Assembly: GCA_050250665.1 (NCBI GenBank)
Contig: JBFWOF010000023.1
Span: 1-64,000, forward strand
From: JADKFD01 sp050250665
GTDB lineage: Bacteria; Pseudomonadota; Gammaproteobacteria; Xanthomonadales; SZUA-5
DNA length: 64,000 nucleotides
Direction: 5' to 3'
Below the pieces are notes generated by a model. It was not told the DNA's origin, ran no database searches, and saw nothing but the letters and a program-made list of their open reading frames with translations. Positions 27,078-36,456 of this stretch are shown here, one piece after another (positions within the stretch are counted from its first letter, which is position 1; every line of letters begins with the position of its first letter). The position numbers and the translations under genes are program-made.

Positions 27078-30073
27078 GACCCACCTGCTCTGCCCTCTAC
27101 TGCTGGTTTACCTTCGGGCTGGTGGCGCCTGCCACGGTCGCCGCCGCAAACGTGGACGTCGCCGCCGGTGCCGTCGCGATCGCGAGCGACGGCCTGTGCT
27201 CCCTCCCGGAGGCAATCCGCAACGCCAATGCCGACGCCCAGGTCGACAACACTGACTGCCCGGCCGGAAACGGGGCCGACACCCTGCGACTGGCCGTCGG
27301 AGCGACCTACACCTTCCTGGTCCCCGACAGCGTCCTGAACCACAACGCGCTGCCTGTCGTGAGTTCGGAGGTGGTGATCGAGGGTCGCGGCGCCATCATC
27401 GAGCGCAGCGCGGGACTCGGCTGCGTGCTCGACGGCAGTCGGGCCGCCGACGAGTTCCGCCTGCTCCAGATCGACCCGCCCGCGCTGGTGACGCTGAAGG
27501 ACCTCGTCCTGCGCGGCGGCTGCGCCGACGGCAGCGGGCCAGCCAACGACGGCGGAGCGATCCGCACCAACGGAGGCTTCCTCGGCCTGGTTCGCGTCCT
27601 CGTCGAGGGCAACCAGGCGGTCGACAAGAGCGGCGGGCTCGACATCACGGGCATTGCCCCGACGGTGACCATCGTCGACAGCAGCTTCCGCGCCAATCAC
27701 GCCAACGGCGGCGGAGGGGCGATCGGCAACGGCAGCGCGAACCCGTTGATCGTCGAAGGGAGCACCATCTCAGCTAACACTTCGGGCGGCCAGGGTGGCG
27801 CCGGGATCGGTAATTTCACCGGTCTGGTCTTGCGCAACAGCACCGTGTCCGGCAATGCCACGACCGGCGCGGGCGGCGGTGGCGTCGGCAATGGCGCGGG
27901 GGCGACGGCACAGATCGAGTACTCGACCATTGTCGGGAATTCCGCCGCCGGGGTGCTCGGTGGTGGCGGCGTCGGCAACGCCGGAACCCTCGAGATCAAG
28001 GGCTCGATCGTGGCCAACAATGGCGCGGGTGGCGACTGCGTCAACACGGCTGCCTTCTCCGCGCTCGGCGACAACTTCGACAGTGATGGCTCCTGTGCCG
28101 CGATCGATCCGGATTTCGCTCAGGTCAGCGCAGCCCAGCTTGCGCTCGGGCCGCTGGCCAACAACGGTGGCCCCACCGCAACCCACGCACTGCCGGAAAC
28201 CAGCGTCGCCATAGATGCAGCGACGGACTGCACGCGGATCAACGGCAGCACTCCGGTTGGCATCGACCAGCGCGGCGAGGCGCGTCCCCAGGACGGTGAC
28301 GGGAACGGCATCGCTGAGTGCGACATCGGCGCCTTCGAACTCGCCAAAGACGTCCACATGGTCGACGGTGTGAGCTGCACACTCGGGGATGCCATCGAGG
28401 CCTCCAATCTGGACCAGGTCACGATCGGGGGCTGTGTCGATGTCTCGGCCGGGCCCGACCTCATCGTGCTCGACGTCAACGTGGTGCTCACAACGGCCGA
28501 TACCGCCCGCTCCTCGAACCGCGAGGGTGCCCACGCCGGCTTGCCCGACGTGACCAGCGCCATCACGATCACCGCTGCCGCCGGTTCGCGGATCGAGCGC
28601 GATCCCTTCTTCGTCTGCGACGAGGCCGACCAGGTCGACGAGTTCCGCCTGCTGCAGGTGACGGGCTCGGGTGATCTCACCCTCGATGGGCTCACCCTGG
28701 CCTACGGTTGTGCCGACCGCGGTGGTGCACTGCTCGTCACCGATACCGCGACGCTCGACGTGACCAACACCGCCTTCCAGAGCAACGGCGCGCGCTCGGT
28801 GGCCTTCCCCACGGCCCAGGGCGGTGCGCTGTGGGCTGGCCCGACCGCCGCGGTGACGATTGCGGGATCTCGCTTCGAGGGCAATACCGCGGCCGGCGGC
28901 AGCGTCGAAGGGGGCGCGATATGGGACGGCGGGTCGCTGCTCTCATTGACCGACAGCTTCTTCCTCGGCAATCGGATGGTGGCATTCCAGGACTTCACCA
29001 ACGGCGGCAATGCCTATGGGGGTGCGGCCTACGTGGTCGCACCCTTCATGAGCGGCCTGGTCTTCGAGCAGAGCATTGCCCAGGGCGCCGCCGCCACGGG
29101 CCGGGGCGGCGGCGCCTGGGGTGGGGCTCTCTATGTGTCGGGCAGCGGCGCCACCCTGACGGATGCGCGATTCACCGACAACGTGGCTAGGGGCGGAGCC
29201 GGCAGCTCCAACAGCGGAGGCGAGGCCTGGGGCGGCGGCCTCGCCACCGACGGCGAGTTGGCGACGGTCCTGCGAGTGACCTTCGACCGCAATCGCGCGG
29301 AGGGGGGCGCCAGCAACTCCGGAAGCGGCGGTCCGGCTTGCGGTGGAGCGTATTACTCCTACGACGATCAGCTCATCGATCACGTCACCGCCTCCGGCAA
29401 CGAGGCACGCGGCGGTGTGAGCACAACGGGGACCGGGGGAAACGCTCGTGGAGGCGGGATCTGCATCGAGTCGAGTCAACCCGCCAATGCGGTCCTCCGC
29501 CATTCGACCCTCGCCGCGAATCGCGTGATCGCTGGCACCGGCGGCGCAGCGAACGGCCAGGCACAGGGCGGCGGGCTCTACCTCGGTGACTCGATGCAGG
29601 CCCTGAGCTCGGTGCTGGAGTCGAATCTCGCCATCGTCGGGGCAACGACCGACCCTTCGGACTGTTTCCTCGCGGCCAACGCCACCCTGAGCAGTCTCGG
29701 TTTCAACGCCATCGCCGAGTCAGGTTCGAGCTGCACCTTCGGCGGTCCCGGTGATCAGACCGGCGTCGCCCCGTCGCTGTTGCCCCTGAGCCGGTATGGC
29801 TGCACGGTGCGATTGCCCGACGGCAGCTGCCCGCCGACCCACCCGGTGGTAATTGCCAGCCCGGCCCATGACGCGGGCAGCTGCGCCAGCTCCGGCGCCA
29901 CCGCCGACGCCCGCGGCTTCTCGCGCCCCTGGGACGACCCGGGCGTCGTCAACGCTGCCGACGGCTGCGACGCCGGCGCTTATGAGTCAAGGGATCTCGA
30001 CGACGACGGCGTCGACGACAATTTCGAACCGGTCTTCGCAGACGGCTTCGAGTCCGGAAACGTCGCCCTCTAG
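27071..30073 (+). CDS. Large CSLREA/choice-of-anchor secreted beta-helix protein
   Basis: 1000 residues from the ATG at 27071, which overlaps the stop of the TPR-glycosyltransferase gene by seven bases; this supports coupled translation. The signal peptide is followed by a CSLREA-type segment (DGLCSLPEAIRNANADAQVD, then NTDCPAGNGADTL). A first beta-helix runs to about 450 with a choice-of-anchor ending (RPQDGDGNGIAECDIGAFEL). A second CSLREA-like start (CTLGDAIEASNLD) and a second helix of Gly/Ser/Ala-rich repeats follow, so the protein looks like an internal tandem duplication. It ends in EPVFADGFESGNVAL, the GFES motif at the extreme C-terminus. Probably exported and surface-associated. Confidence 0.8.
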   Translation: MLRPTCSALYCWFTFGLVAPATVAAANVDVAAGAVAIASDGLCSLPEAIRNANADAQVDNTDCPAGNGADTLRLAVGATYTFLVPDSVLNHNALPVVSSEVVIEGRGAIIERSAGLGCVLDGSRAADEFRLLQIDPPALVTLKDLVLRGGCADGSGPANDGGAIRTNGGFLGLVRVLVEGNQAVDKSGGLDITGIAPTVTIVDSSFRANHANGGGGAIGNGSANPLIVEGSTISANTSGGQGGAGIGNFTGLVLRNSTVSGNATTGAGGGGVGNGAGATAQIEYSTIVGNSAAGVLGGGGVGNAGTLEIKGSIVANNGAGGDCVNTAAFSALGDNFDSDGSCAAIDPDFAQVSAAQLALGPLANNGGPTATHALPETSVAIDAATDCTRINGSTPVGIDQRGEARPQDGDGNGIAECDIGAFELAKDVHMVDGVSCTLGDAIEASNLDQVTIGGCVDVSAGPDLIVLDVNVVLTTADTARSSNREGAHAGLPDVTSAITITAAAGSRIERDPFFVCDEADQVDEFRLLQVTGSGDLTLDGLTLAYGCADRGGALLVTDTATLDVTNTAFQSNGARSVAFPTAQGGALWAGPTAAVTIAGSRFEGNTAAGGSVEGGAIWDGGSLLSLTDSFFLGNRMVAFQDFTNGGNAYGGAAYVVAPFMSGLVFEQSIAQGAAATGRGGGAWGGALYVSGSGATLTDARFTDNVARGGAGSSNSGGEAWGGGLATDGELATVLRVTFDRNRAEGGASNSGSGGPACGGAYYSYDDQLIDHVTASGNEARGGVSTTGTGGNARGGGICIESSQPANAVLRHSTLAANRVIAGTGGAANGQAQGGGLYLGDSMQALSSVLESNLAIVGATTDPSDCFLAANATLSSLGFNAIAESGSSCTFGGPGDQTGVAPSLLPLSRYGCTVRLPDGSCPPTHPVVIASPAHDAGSCASSGATADARGFSRPWDDPGVVNAADGCDAGAYESRDLDDDGVDDNFEPVFADGFESGNVAL

Positions 30074-30156
30074 CGCCGGCTCCCGGCAGCCGCATGGCCC
30101 TGCTGCCGGTCCTTACGGCCTACAATCCAGTGCCTACCCGCACCGAGGACGCTGAA

Positions 30157-30909
30157 ATGCGCCATTTGATCGTTGCCATCCTGCTGATTGTCAGCGCCCC
30201 CCTGCTGGCCAAGGACAAGCCCAAGGATCTGCTCAACCAGCTCACCGGCGGCTCCAGGACCGAAAGCAGCTCCAGCGCCGGTACCGGCACCAGCATCAGC
30301 GAATCCGATGCCAGCGCCGGCATCAAGGAATCGCTGGCGCAGGGCGTCAGTGCATCGATCAAGCGACTCGGTACCACTGACGGATTTCTGAAGGATCAGG
30401 TGGTGCGCATTGCTGTGCCCAAATCCATGCGCACTTTGGCCGACACCGCCAGCAAGCTCGGTGCCGGCAAATATGTGGACGAATTCGAGACCTCGATGAA
30501 CCGCGCCGCCGAAAAGGCGGTACCGGCCGCCGCCGACATCTTTGCCGACGCTATCCGGCAGATGACGGTCAAGGACGCGCTCGGCATCGTCCGTGGCGAG
30601 CCTGATGCCGGCACCCAGTACTTCCGCCGGGTCACCGAGGACAAGCTGCGCGACAGCTTCCTGCCGATCGTCAGCAAGGCCACCGGCGAGACCGGGGTCA
30701 CCAAGAGCTACAAGAAACTCAGCAAGAAAGGCGGCGGTCTGGGTGGGTTGATGGGCGGCGGCGATTCCATGGACCTCGATGGCTACGTCACCGACAAGGC
30801 CATGGACGGGCTCTTCTACTACATCGCCGAACAGGAAAAATCGATACGCAAGAACCCGATGGCCACCGGCTCAGCGCTGCTCGGACGGGTGTTCGGCAAG
30901 GGCAAGTAG
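30157..30909 (+). CDS. DUF4197 exported protein
   Basis: 250 residues from the ATG at 30157, with GAGGA upstream; a start at 30094 would lengthen it but would hide the signal peptide. Signal peptide MRHLIVAILLIVSAPLLA, a low-complexity Ser/Gly linker, then DUF4197 with its typical blocks: SAGIKESLAQGVSASIKRLG, VVRIAVPKSMRTLADTASKLG, QMTVKDALGIVRGEPDAGTQ and YVTDKAMDGLFYYIAEQEKSI. Family members are helical periplasmic proteins of unknown role. Gene stands 84 bp after the CSLREA protein and may be read from the same transcript. Confidence 0.88.
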   Translation: MRHLIVAILLIVSAPLLAKDKPKDLLNQLTGGSRTESSSSAGTGTSISESDASAGIKESLAQGVSASIKRLGTTDGFLKDQVVRIAVPKSMRTLADTASKLGAGKYVDEFETSMNRAAEKAVPAAADIFADAIRQMTVKDALGIVRGEPDAGTQYFRRVTEDKLRDSFLPIVSKATGETGVTKSYKKLSKKGGGLGGLMGGGDSMDLDGYVTDKAMDGLFYYIAEQEKSIRKNPMATGSALLGRVFGKGK

Positions 30910-31015
30910 CGGAACTCGACCGCGCTTGGCGATCACAAAAATTGGCGAATGCCCCGGGTTTCGCGGGCAGCACTGACTAGTATCGGCGGACCCCAGTCTG
31001 TGCCTGGAGCACTGC

Positions 31016-33076
31016 ATGACGCCAGACCGTCTACGCCTGTTTTGCCTCGCCGCCCTGATGCCTCTGGCGGCGTCAGCCGCCAAGCCAGCCTTCGCGCCCG
31101 CCGACGTGTTCGCGTTGCAATGGGCCGAGTCACCGGCCTTGTCGCCCGATGGTCGTCAGATCGTCTACCAGCGCGCCTTCTTCGACAACAAGACCGATAC
31201 CCGGCGCAGCAATCTGTGGTGGCTGGACGTCAAGTCCGGCGAGCAGCGCCCGCTGACCTCGGGAAGCAGCAACGACAGCCAGCCCGCCTGGTCGCCGGAT
31301 GGCAAACGACTGGCCTATGTCGGCGTGGATGAAGGCCGGGCGCAGATCTTCATGCGCTGGATGGACAGCGGCCAGAGCGTGCGCCTGACGCAGCTGGAAT
31401 ATGCCCCGGGCGCGCTGAGCTGGTCGCCGGACGGAAGCCTGATCGCATTCACGCAACGCCTGCCCAGCGATGGGCCTGCGCCAGCCAAGGGCATTCCCAA
31501 ACCGCCCAGGGACGCCGCATGGGCCGCACCGGTCACGGTCATCGATCAGCTGTTCTATCGCGCCGACGGTGGCGGCTATGTCGAGCCCGGCTTTGTCCAT
31601 GTGTTCGTCATCGAGGCCGATGGCGGAGCGCCGCGACAAGTGACCCAGGGCGATCACAATTTCCGTGGGCCACTGGCCTGGAGCACCGATGGCCAGGCGC
31701 TGTACCTGTCGGCCAATCCGGTCGCCGATGCCGAATATGATCCGATCGAAAGCGATATCTACCGGGTCGAACTCGAAGACGGCAAGCTGACCCGAATGAC
31801 CGAGCGCGATGGCCCAGACGCGCAGCCGACAATCTCTCCCGACGGTCGCTGGCTGGCTTACCTCGGCTTCGATGATCGCCTGATGGGCTATCAGAACCGC
31901 CAGCTCTCGCTGCTGGATCTGCGTGACGGCAGCACGCGTGTGTTGACGGCCGACTTCGACGGCAGCATCGACAGCGCCGAATGGGACGGCAATCGCGGCC
32001 TCTACCTGCAGTTCGACGATCACGGCGACAGCAAGATCGGCTGGATCTCGGCCTCGGGCGGCAAGATCCAGACCGTGGCCAGCGATCTCGGCGGCACCGC
32101 CATGGGCAGGCCCTACGCCGGCGGCAGCATGGATGTGCGCGCCGGCCGCGTGGCCTACACCCGCGGCACCGCCTATAGACCGGCGGACATCGCCGTCACC
32201 GCTCGCGGTGACAAATCGCGGGTGCTGACGTCCCTCAACGACAATCTGCTGGAAGCGCGCACGCTCGGCAAGGTGGAGGAGATCAGCTGGAAATCCTCCT
32301 TCGACCAACGTCAGGTGCAGGGCTGGCTGGTGTATCCGCCGGACTTCGACCCCGGCAAGAAATACCCGCTGCTGCTCGAAATTCACGGTGGCCCCTTCTC
32401 CAACTACGGGCCGCGCTTTGCACCGGAGATCCAGCTGTACGCGGCCAGGGGCTATGTGGTGCTGTATGCGAATCCTCGCGGCAGCACCAGCTATGGCGAC
32501 GAATTCGCCAATCTGATCCACCACAATTATCCGGGACAGGATTACGACGACCTGATCAGCGGTGTCGATGCCGCCATCGCCCGTGGCTTTGTCGATACAG
32601 GCAATCTGTTCGTCACCGGTGGCAGCGGCGGCGGCACTCTCACCGCCTGGATCGTCGGTCACACCCAGCGCTTCCAGGCTGCCGTGGTCGCCAAGCCGGT
32701 GATCAACTGGTACAGCTTCGTGCTCACTTCCGATCTCTATGTACTGTTCAGCCGCTACTGGTTCCCCGGCAATCCCTGGGACCACCAGGAGCACTACATG
32801 AAGCGCTCGCCGATCAGCTATGTGAAAAACGTGACCACCCCCACCATGCTGATCAGCGGCGAATCCGACTACCGCACGCCCATTTCCGAAGCCGAACAGT
32901 ATTACCAGGCACTGAAACTGCTGAAGGTAGACACCGCTCTGGTGCGCATCCCCGGCGCCTCGCACTCGATTAACAACCGCCCCAGCCAGATGCTGGCGCA
33001 GGTGTTGAACACCGCGGACTGGTTCGACAAGCATCGACGACAGGACCCTGGCGCGGCCGAGACCACCCAGGAGTAG
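31016..33076 (+). CDS. S9-family prolyl oligopeptidase, exported
   Basis: 686 residues; GGAG precedes the ATG, and the N-terminus MTPDRLRLFCLAALMPLAAS is a signal peptide. Residues about 30-410 are a WD40-like/DPP-type beta-propeller (repeated 'SPDGR.IVY', 'WSPDGKRLAYV'). The rest is an alpha/beta hydrolase with the catalytic Ser in TGGSGGGTLTAW, Asp in GESDYRTPISEAE and His in GASHSINNRPSQ. The family (acylaminoacyl-peptidase/dipeptidyl-peptidase type) cleaves short peptides after Pro or Ala in the periplasm. All catalytic residues are in place. Downstream are REP-type repeats and no clear terminator. Confidence 0.92.
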   Translation: MTPDRLRLFCLAALMPLAASAAKPAFAPADVFALQWAESPALSPDGRQIVYQRAFFDNKTDTRRSNLWWLDVKSGEQRPLTSGSSNDSQPAWSPDGKRLAYVGVDEGRAQIFMRWMDSGQSVRLTQLEYAPGALSWSPDGSLIAFTQRLPSDGPAPAKGIPKPPRDAAWAAPVTVIDQLFYRADGGGYVEPGFVHVFVIEADGGAPRQVTQGDHNFRGPLAWSTDGQALYLSANPVADAEYDPIESDIYRVELEDGKLTRMTERDGPDAQPTISPDGRWLAYLGFDDRLMGYQNRQLSLLDLRDGSTRVLTADFDGSIDSAEWDGNRGLYLQFDDHGDSKIGWISASGGKIQTVASDLGGTAMGRPYAGGSMDVRAGRVAYTRGTAYRPADIAVTARGDKSRVLTSLNDNLLEARTLGKVEEISWKSSFDQRQVQGWLVYPPDFDPGKKYPLLLEIHGGPFSNYGPRFAPEIQLYAARGYVVLYANPRGSTSYGDEFANLIHHNYPGQDYDDLISGVDAAIARGFVDTGNLFVTGGSGGGTLTAWIVGHTQRFQAAVVAKPVINWYSFVLTSDLYVLFSRYWFPGNPWDHQEHYMKRSPISYVKNVTTPTMLISGESDYRTPISEAEQYYQALKLLKVDTALVRIPGASHSINNRPSQMLAQVLNTADWFDKHRRQDPGAAETTQE

Positions 33077-33091
33077 GTCAACGCCACCGCA

Positions 33092-33181
33092 CCTGTGGGA
33101 GCGGCTTCAGCCGCGATCGCTCCTCTGGCAGCCGCTTCAGCCACGACCGCTCCTGTGGGAGCGGCTTCAGCCGCGATCGCT
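33092..33181. repeat. Three tandem 30-bp REP-like units
   Basis: Units begin at 33092, 33122 and 33152. The first and third are identical in CCTGTGGGAGCGGCTTCAGC; the middle one has several substitutions. Each contains the palindrome GCGGCTTCAGCCGC. This core is common between genes in Pseudomonas and Xanthomonadales. Confidence 0.8.
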
Positions 33182-33242
33182 CTGGTCGGATCCCTCCCGC
33201 CGCTGGCGGTGCACTTGTTCGCGCATCAATCCATGGAAGTAG

Positions 33243-33271
33243 GTCACGTTGACCCGAAGGGTCTACGTGAC
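33243..33271. repeat. GAA-loop hairpin element (dispersed copy)
   Basis: Outer arms GTCACGT/ACGTGAC and inner arms GACCC/GGGTC are separated by one T-T mismatch and close on a GAA triloop. The same 29-base element occurs at 61883, 62152, 62543, 62939 and 63330 within the tandem array. Confidence 0.85.
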
Positions 33272-33452
33272 AGCTGCGTCAGTCACGTAGGCCGCTTCGC
33301 GCCCAAGATAGCACCTACATTAAAATCCAAGACTTGCGGCATGTTTGGTCAGAGCGGCGTCAGCCCCGATCGCTCTTGTGGGAGTCCCTCCCGCCCTCTC
33401 GCCCTCGTGGCCTCAAAACCCGTCGCGGATGAATCCGCTCCCACAGCTTCGA

Positions 33453-33480
33453 TTGCAGCCGGCAGGCCACCCGCTATAGT
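33453..33480 (+). promoter_or_regulatory. Putative promoter of the second kinase gene
   Basis: TTGCAG at 33453-33458, 16-bp spacer, TATAGT at 33475-33480. It would give a leader of about 22 bases to the ATG at 33509. Confidence 0.45.
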
Positions 33481-33508
33481 CCGGGACACACGCGCCCTGC
33501 ACACCGCC

Positions 33509-36046
33509 ATGCCCGCCAGCGACGCTGACACCCATCATCACACCCGGCCAGCCACGCTTGCGGACGACTGGGGGCAGCTGCCGGCCAACTCCGCAGATTG
33601 GGTCGCGGGGCAGCGCCTGGGCCCCTATGTGCTGAAGCGGCAACTGGGCAAGGGCGGCATGGGCGTGGTCTGGCTGGCCGATCAGCTTCAGCCGCTGCAG
33701 CGCGAGGTAGCGATCAAGCTGCTGCCGCGCGGACAGAACAACGCGCTCACGGAAATCTATTTCGAGGTCGAACGCCAGGCGCTGGCGCAGCTTTCGCATC
33801 GCGCCATCGCCCAGATCTACGATGCCGGCCGACTGCCCGATGGCGCTCTGTTCTTTGCCATGGAATACGTGCCCGGCGTGCCGCTGGACGAGTTCCTCGA
33901 ACAGCATGATCTGTCCTTTGCCGCCATCGCCACGCTGATGCAGCAGATCTGCCTCGGCGCCCATCACGCCCATCAGCGTGCCCTGATCCATCGCGACCTT
34001 AAGCCGTTGAATATCCTGGTGCAGATGGCCGACGGCCAGCCCCTGCCCAAGATCATCGACTTCGGCGTCGCCATCGGCGCCCTGCCCGGCACGGCCGCAC
34101 CGATCCGTGCCGGCAAGGCCGCCGGCACGCCGGCCTACATGTCACCCGAACAGAAGAATCCCGGCACCGACGGCATTGATGCCCGCAGCGATGTCTACGC
34201 CCTCGGCGCCGTCTTCGCTGAATGCCTGCACCTGAAGGCCGGCATCGACACCGCCCACGACCACTTCGAGAGTACGACGCTGCGTGAGGGCCTGGAGCGC
34301 AGTCGTGGCCAGGCCGCCGCCGCGCACGCGCGCAGCAACGAAACCGATACGGCCAGACTCAAGTCCATACCCGAAGCCCTGCGCGCCATCGCCATCAAGG
34401 CGCTGGCACCCGATCGTGACGAGCGCTACGACTCCGCCGCAGCCATGGCCGATGACCTCAACCTATGGCTGCAGAAACGCCCGGTACGGGCGATGGGCGG
34501 CGGTCGCTGGTATGCCGCCCGCTGCTTCGTCAACCGCTATCGCCTGGCCACCGCCGCCAGCGCCGCCATATTCATCGCCCTGCTGGTCGGTACGCTCATG
34601 GCCCTGCACGGCCAGAACCAGGCCCGCGCGGCGCAGGCCCTGGCCGAAAAACGCCGCGACGACGCCGAACAGCTAGTGCAGTTCATGCTGGGGGATTTCG
34701 CCGACAAGCTGCGGCCGATCGGACGCCTGGACCTGCTCGACAGCATCGGCGCCCAGGCACTCACCTACCTCAGCGCGCAGAATGCCGGCGGCGATGCCAG
34801 CAGCGCACTGAACCGCGCTCGCGCGCTGCGCACGCTCGGCGAGGTCCAGGTCACGCGGCAGCAGTTCGATCAGGCGTCGGTGACTCTGGCCGCAGCGTCG
34901 GACTTGATGGCGCCGTGGACTGCAGTGCCCGGAACCGCAAGCGCCGAACAGCTTTTCGAATCGGGCCAGATCGCATTCTGGCGCGGCAGCATCGCCTATC
35001 GCCAGCACGACTGGACCGCCACGGAGATCTTCTGGCGACAGTATCTGTCTGACTCCGAGGCCTATGCCAATATCGCGACTGATCCGGTTCGGGCGCAGAC
35101 TGAACTGGCATCCGCGTACAACAACCTGGGGACTCTGGCCGAGGCGCGGGATCAACTCGAAGAGGCATTGGGGTATTTTCGCGAGGCAGCGGCAATTGGA
35201 AGGCAGCTCGTCGCTGGTTCTTCAGAGTCTGCCAGTGCAGACTTGGCGAATTCGCTGGCGTGGATAGCCAATGTGCAGTCTGCATTAGGCCATTCGGGCG
35301 ATGCTTGGATCAGTGTTTCCGAGGCGCTGAAGCTGATCCGGCAACAAAGCACTAAGGACCCATCCAACGGACGCATCCGCCAGCGCGAAATCAACTTTCG
35401 CTACATGTTGGCAAGCTATGCGCGCGAAATTGGTGAAACCAATCTGGTGCGGGACCACCTTGTTCAGGCGCTGCGCTTGGCCAAGACGGATGTTCAGGCT
35501 GACCCCAGTCAACCGCGACGCCAGCGTGTGCTGGCGCGCATTGCCTACTCCCTGGCACGTCTCTCCACTGATCCCAATCTTGCCAACGCAGCCTGGACGG
35601 ATGGCGAGCAGGCGCTGGCGACTCTGGCACCGGGTGCGCTCAGTCCCGTTGAGCTCACTGAGCTGCAATCATTGCGATGTCTCGCCTTGATAGCTCGGCA
35701 GTCGGCCGACACCGCGCGCCTGCGCGTATGGCGCGAATGCGCGCCGACAGCGCTCGCTCCGAATCTGCCGGAGAATCTTGAGATTCTGGCTCTGCAGGTG
35801 GCGCTGGTCGACGAGCTCAACCGAGTCGCCCCGCAATCGGCGACCCCCTACTTTCGGACACTGAAGGAACGAATGTCGACTCGATCCGGGCAACGGGCCG
35901 AGTCACTACTCTCTCTGCAGCTGCGATGGCAGCTGGCCTCAGCCGATCCAGTATCGGTCCCCATGGCAGAGACCTTGAAGCAGCAGCTGGACTCGGCCCG
36001 ACTCAGGGCACAAACCGTCATTCACTCACAGGAGACAACGCCATGA
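33509..36046 (+). CDS. Membrane Ser/Thr protein kinase with TPR sensor region
   Basis: 845 residues from the ATG at 33509, about 30 bases after a good -10. The kinase domain covers about 35-330: glycine loop LGKGGMGVVWLADQ, VAIKLLP lysine, HRDLKPLN catalytic loop, IDFGVAIG metal loop and GTPAYMSPEQ. All residues needed for activity are present. One transmembrane helix is at about 352-375 (LATAASAAIFIALLVGTLMA), then about 470 residues of helical repeats with TPR features (YNNLGTLAEARDQLEEALGY). The family puts the kinase in the cytoplasm and TPRs in the periplasm. Its last codons overlap the small gene at 36043 (ATGA). It is related to, but simpler than, the kinase at 3662. Confidence 0.9.
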   Translation: MPASDADTHHHTRPATLADDWGQLPANSADWVAGQRLGPYVLKRQLGKGGMGVVWLADQLQPLQREVAIKLLPRGQNNALTEIYFEVERQALAQLSHRAIAQIYDAGRLPDGALFFAMEYVPGVPLDEFLEQHDLSFAAIATLMQQICLGAHHAHQRALIHRDLKPLNILVQMADGQPLPKIIDFGVAIGALPGTAAPIRAGKAAGTPAYMSPEQKNPGTDGIDARSDVYALGAVFAECLHLKAGIDTAHDHFESTTLREGLERSRGQAAAAHARSNETDTARLKSIPEALRAIAIKALAPDRDERYDSAAAMADDLNLWLQKRPVRAMGGGRWYAARCFVNRYRLATAASAAIFIALLVGTLMALHGQNQARAAQALAEKRRDDAEQLVQFMLGDFADKLRPIGRLDLLDSIGAQALTYLSAQNAGGDASSALNRARALRTLGEVQVTRQQFDQASVTLAAASDLMAPWTAVPGTASAEQLFESGQIAFWRGSIAYRQHDWTATEIFWRQYLSDSEAYANIATDPVRAQTELASAYNNLGTLAEARDQLEEALGYFREAAAIGRQLVAGSSESASADLANSLAWIANVQSALGHSGDAWISVSEALKLIRQQSTKDPSNGRIRQREINFRYMLASYAREIGETNLVRDHLVQALRLAKTDVQADPSQPRRQRVLARIAYSLARLSTDPNLANAAWTDGEQALATLAPGALSPVELTELQSLRCLALIARQSADTARLRVWRECAPTALAPNLPENLEILALQVALVDELNRVAPQSATPYFRTLKERMSTRSGQRAESLLSLQLRWQLASADPVSVPMAETLKQQLDSARLRAQTVIHSQETTP

Positions 36047-36426
36047 GCTTCGATCCGATTCTCGTCAAGATCACCGTCTATCTGGACCCAAACACCCAGG
36101 ACCTCACCCTGACCGGCGATGGCACGACGGTCGTGACCGGCGACAGCGTGGTGAACTACATTCTGGACGACAAGACAGGCCTGGGACTCACCTGGTCCGG
36201 CATGTCATTTCGGGTCAACGAGCCGTCCAACCGCGGCATGTGTCTGTCTGCGCAGATCAATCCCAAGGCCCCCAACATCATTTCCGTCAGCTGCTCGCCC
36301 ACCAAGATGGAGAATCCCTATTGGGGCAGCTATCGCTTCTACCTCTCTTTTACAGGATCCAAAGGCGTCGGCGCAGGCGTGCAATGGAGTTTCGATCCGG
36401 TTATCGACTGTGAGGATCCCCATTGA
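36043..36426 (+). CDS. Small beta-rich protein coupled to the kinase gene
   Basis: 127 residues; its ATGA overlaps the kinase stop, and GGAG lies seven bases upstream. No signal peptide. The sequence is predicted to be strand-rich throughout (ILVKITVYLDPNTQDLTLTG, SYRFYLSFTG, GVQWSFDPVID), consistent with an immunoglobulin-like or PixA/AidA-like sandwich, and ends in acidic residues. I do not recognise the family. Tight coupling suggests it is a substrate, partner or regulator of the kinase; this is inference. Confidence 0.65.
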   Translation: MSFDPILVKITVYLDPNTQDLTLTGDGTTVVTGDSVVNYILDDKTGLGLTWSGMSFRVNEPSNRGMCLSAQINPKAPNIISVSCSPTKMENPYWGSYRFYLSFTGSKGVGAGVQWSFDPVIDCEDPH

Positions 36427-36456
36427 CCTGCGACATTTCCGTCGAGTGAAGCAACA

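Larger units (their letters stand above)
33077..33508. other. Gene-free interval of REP-type repeats before the second kinase gene
   Basis: Contains the three 30-bp repeats at 33092-33181, the GAA-loop hairpin at 33243-33271, and scattered 'TGTGGGAG' cores near 33378 and 33440. A reading frame runs through it in phase with the kinase gene, but its composition (Ala/Ser-rich repeats) and the promoter at 33453-33480 show it is not part of that protein. Confidence 0.6.

Noticed and set aside
31130..33034. Minus-strand open frame of 634 codons
   Set aside because: Antisense to the S9 peptidase with all its catalytic motifs; His/Ala/Gly-rich without any recognisable family.
33095..33508. N-terminal extension of the second kinase
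   Set aside because: The in-frame sequence upstream encodes only the Ala/Ser translation of REP units, and a promoter lies inside it, so the protein starts at 33509.
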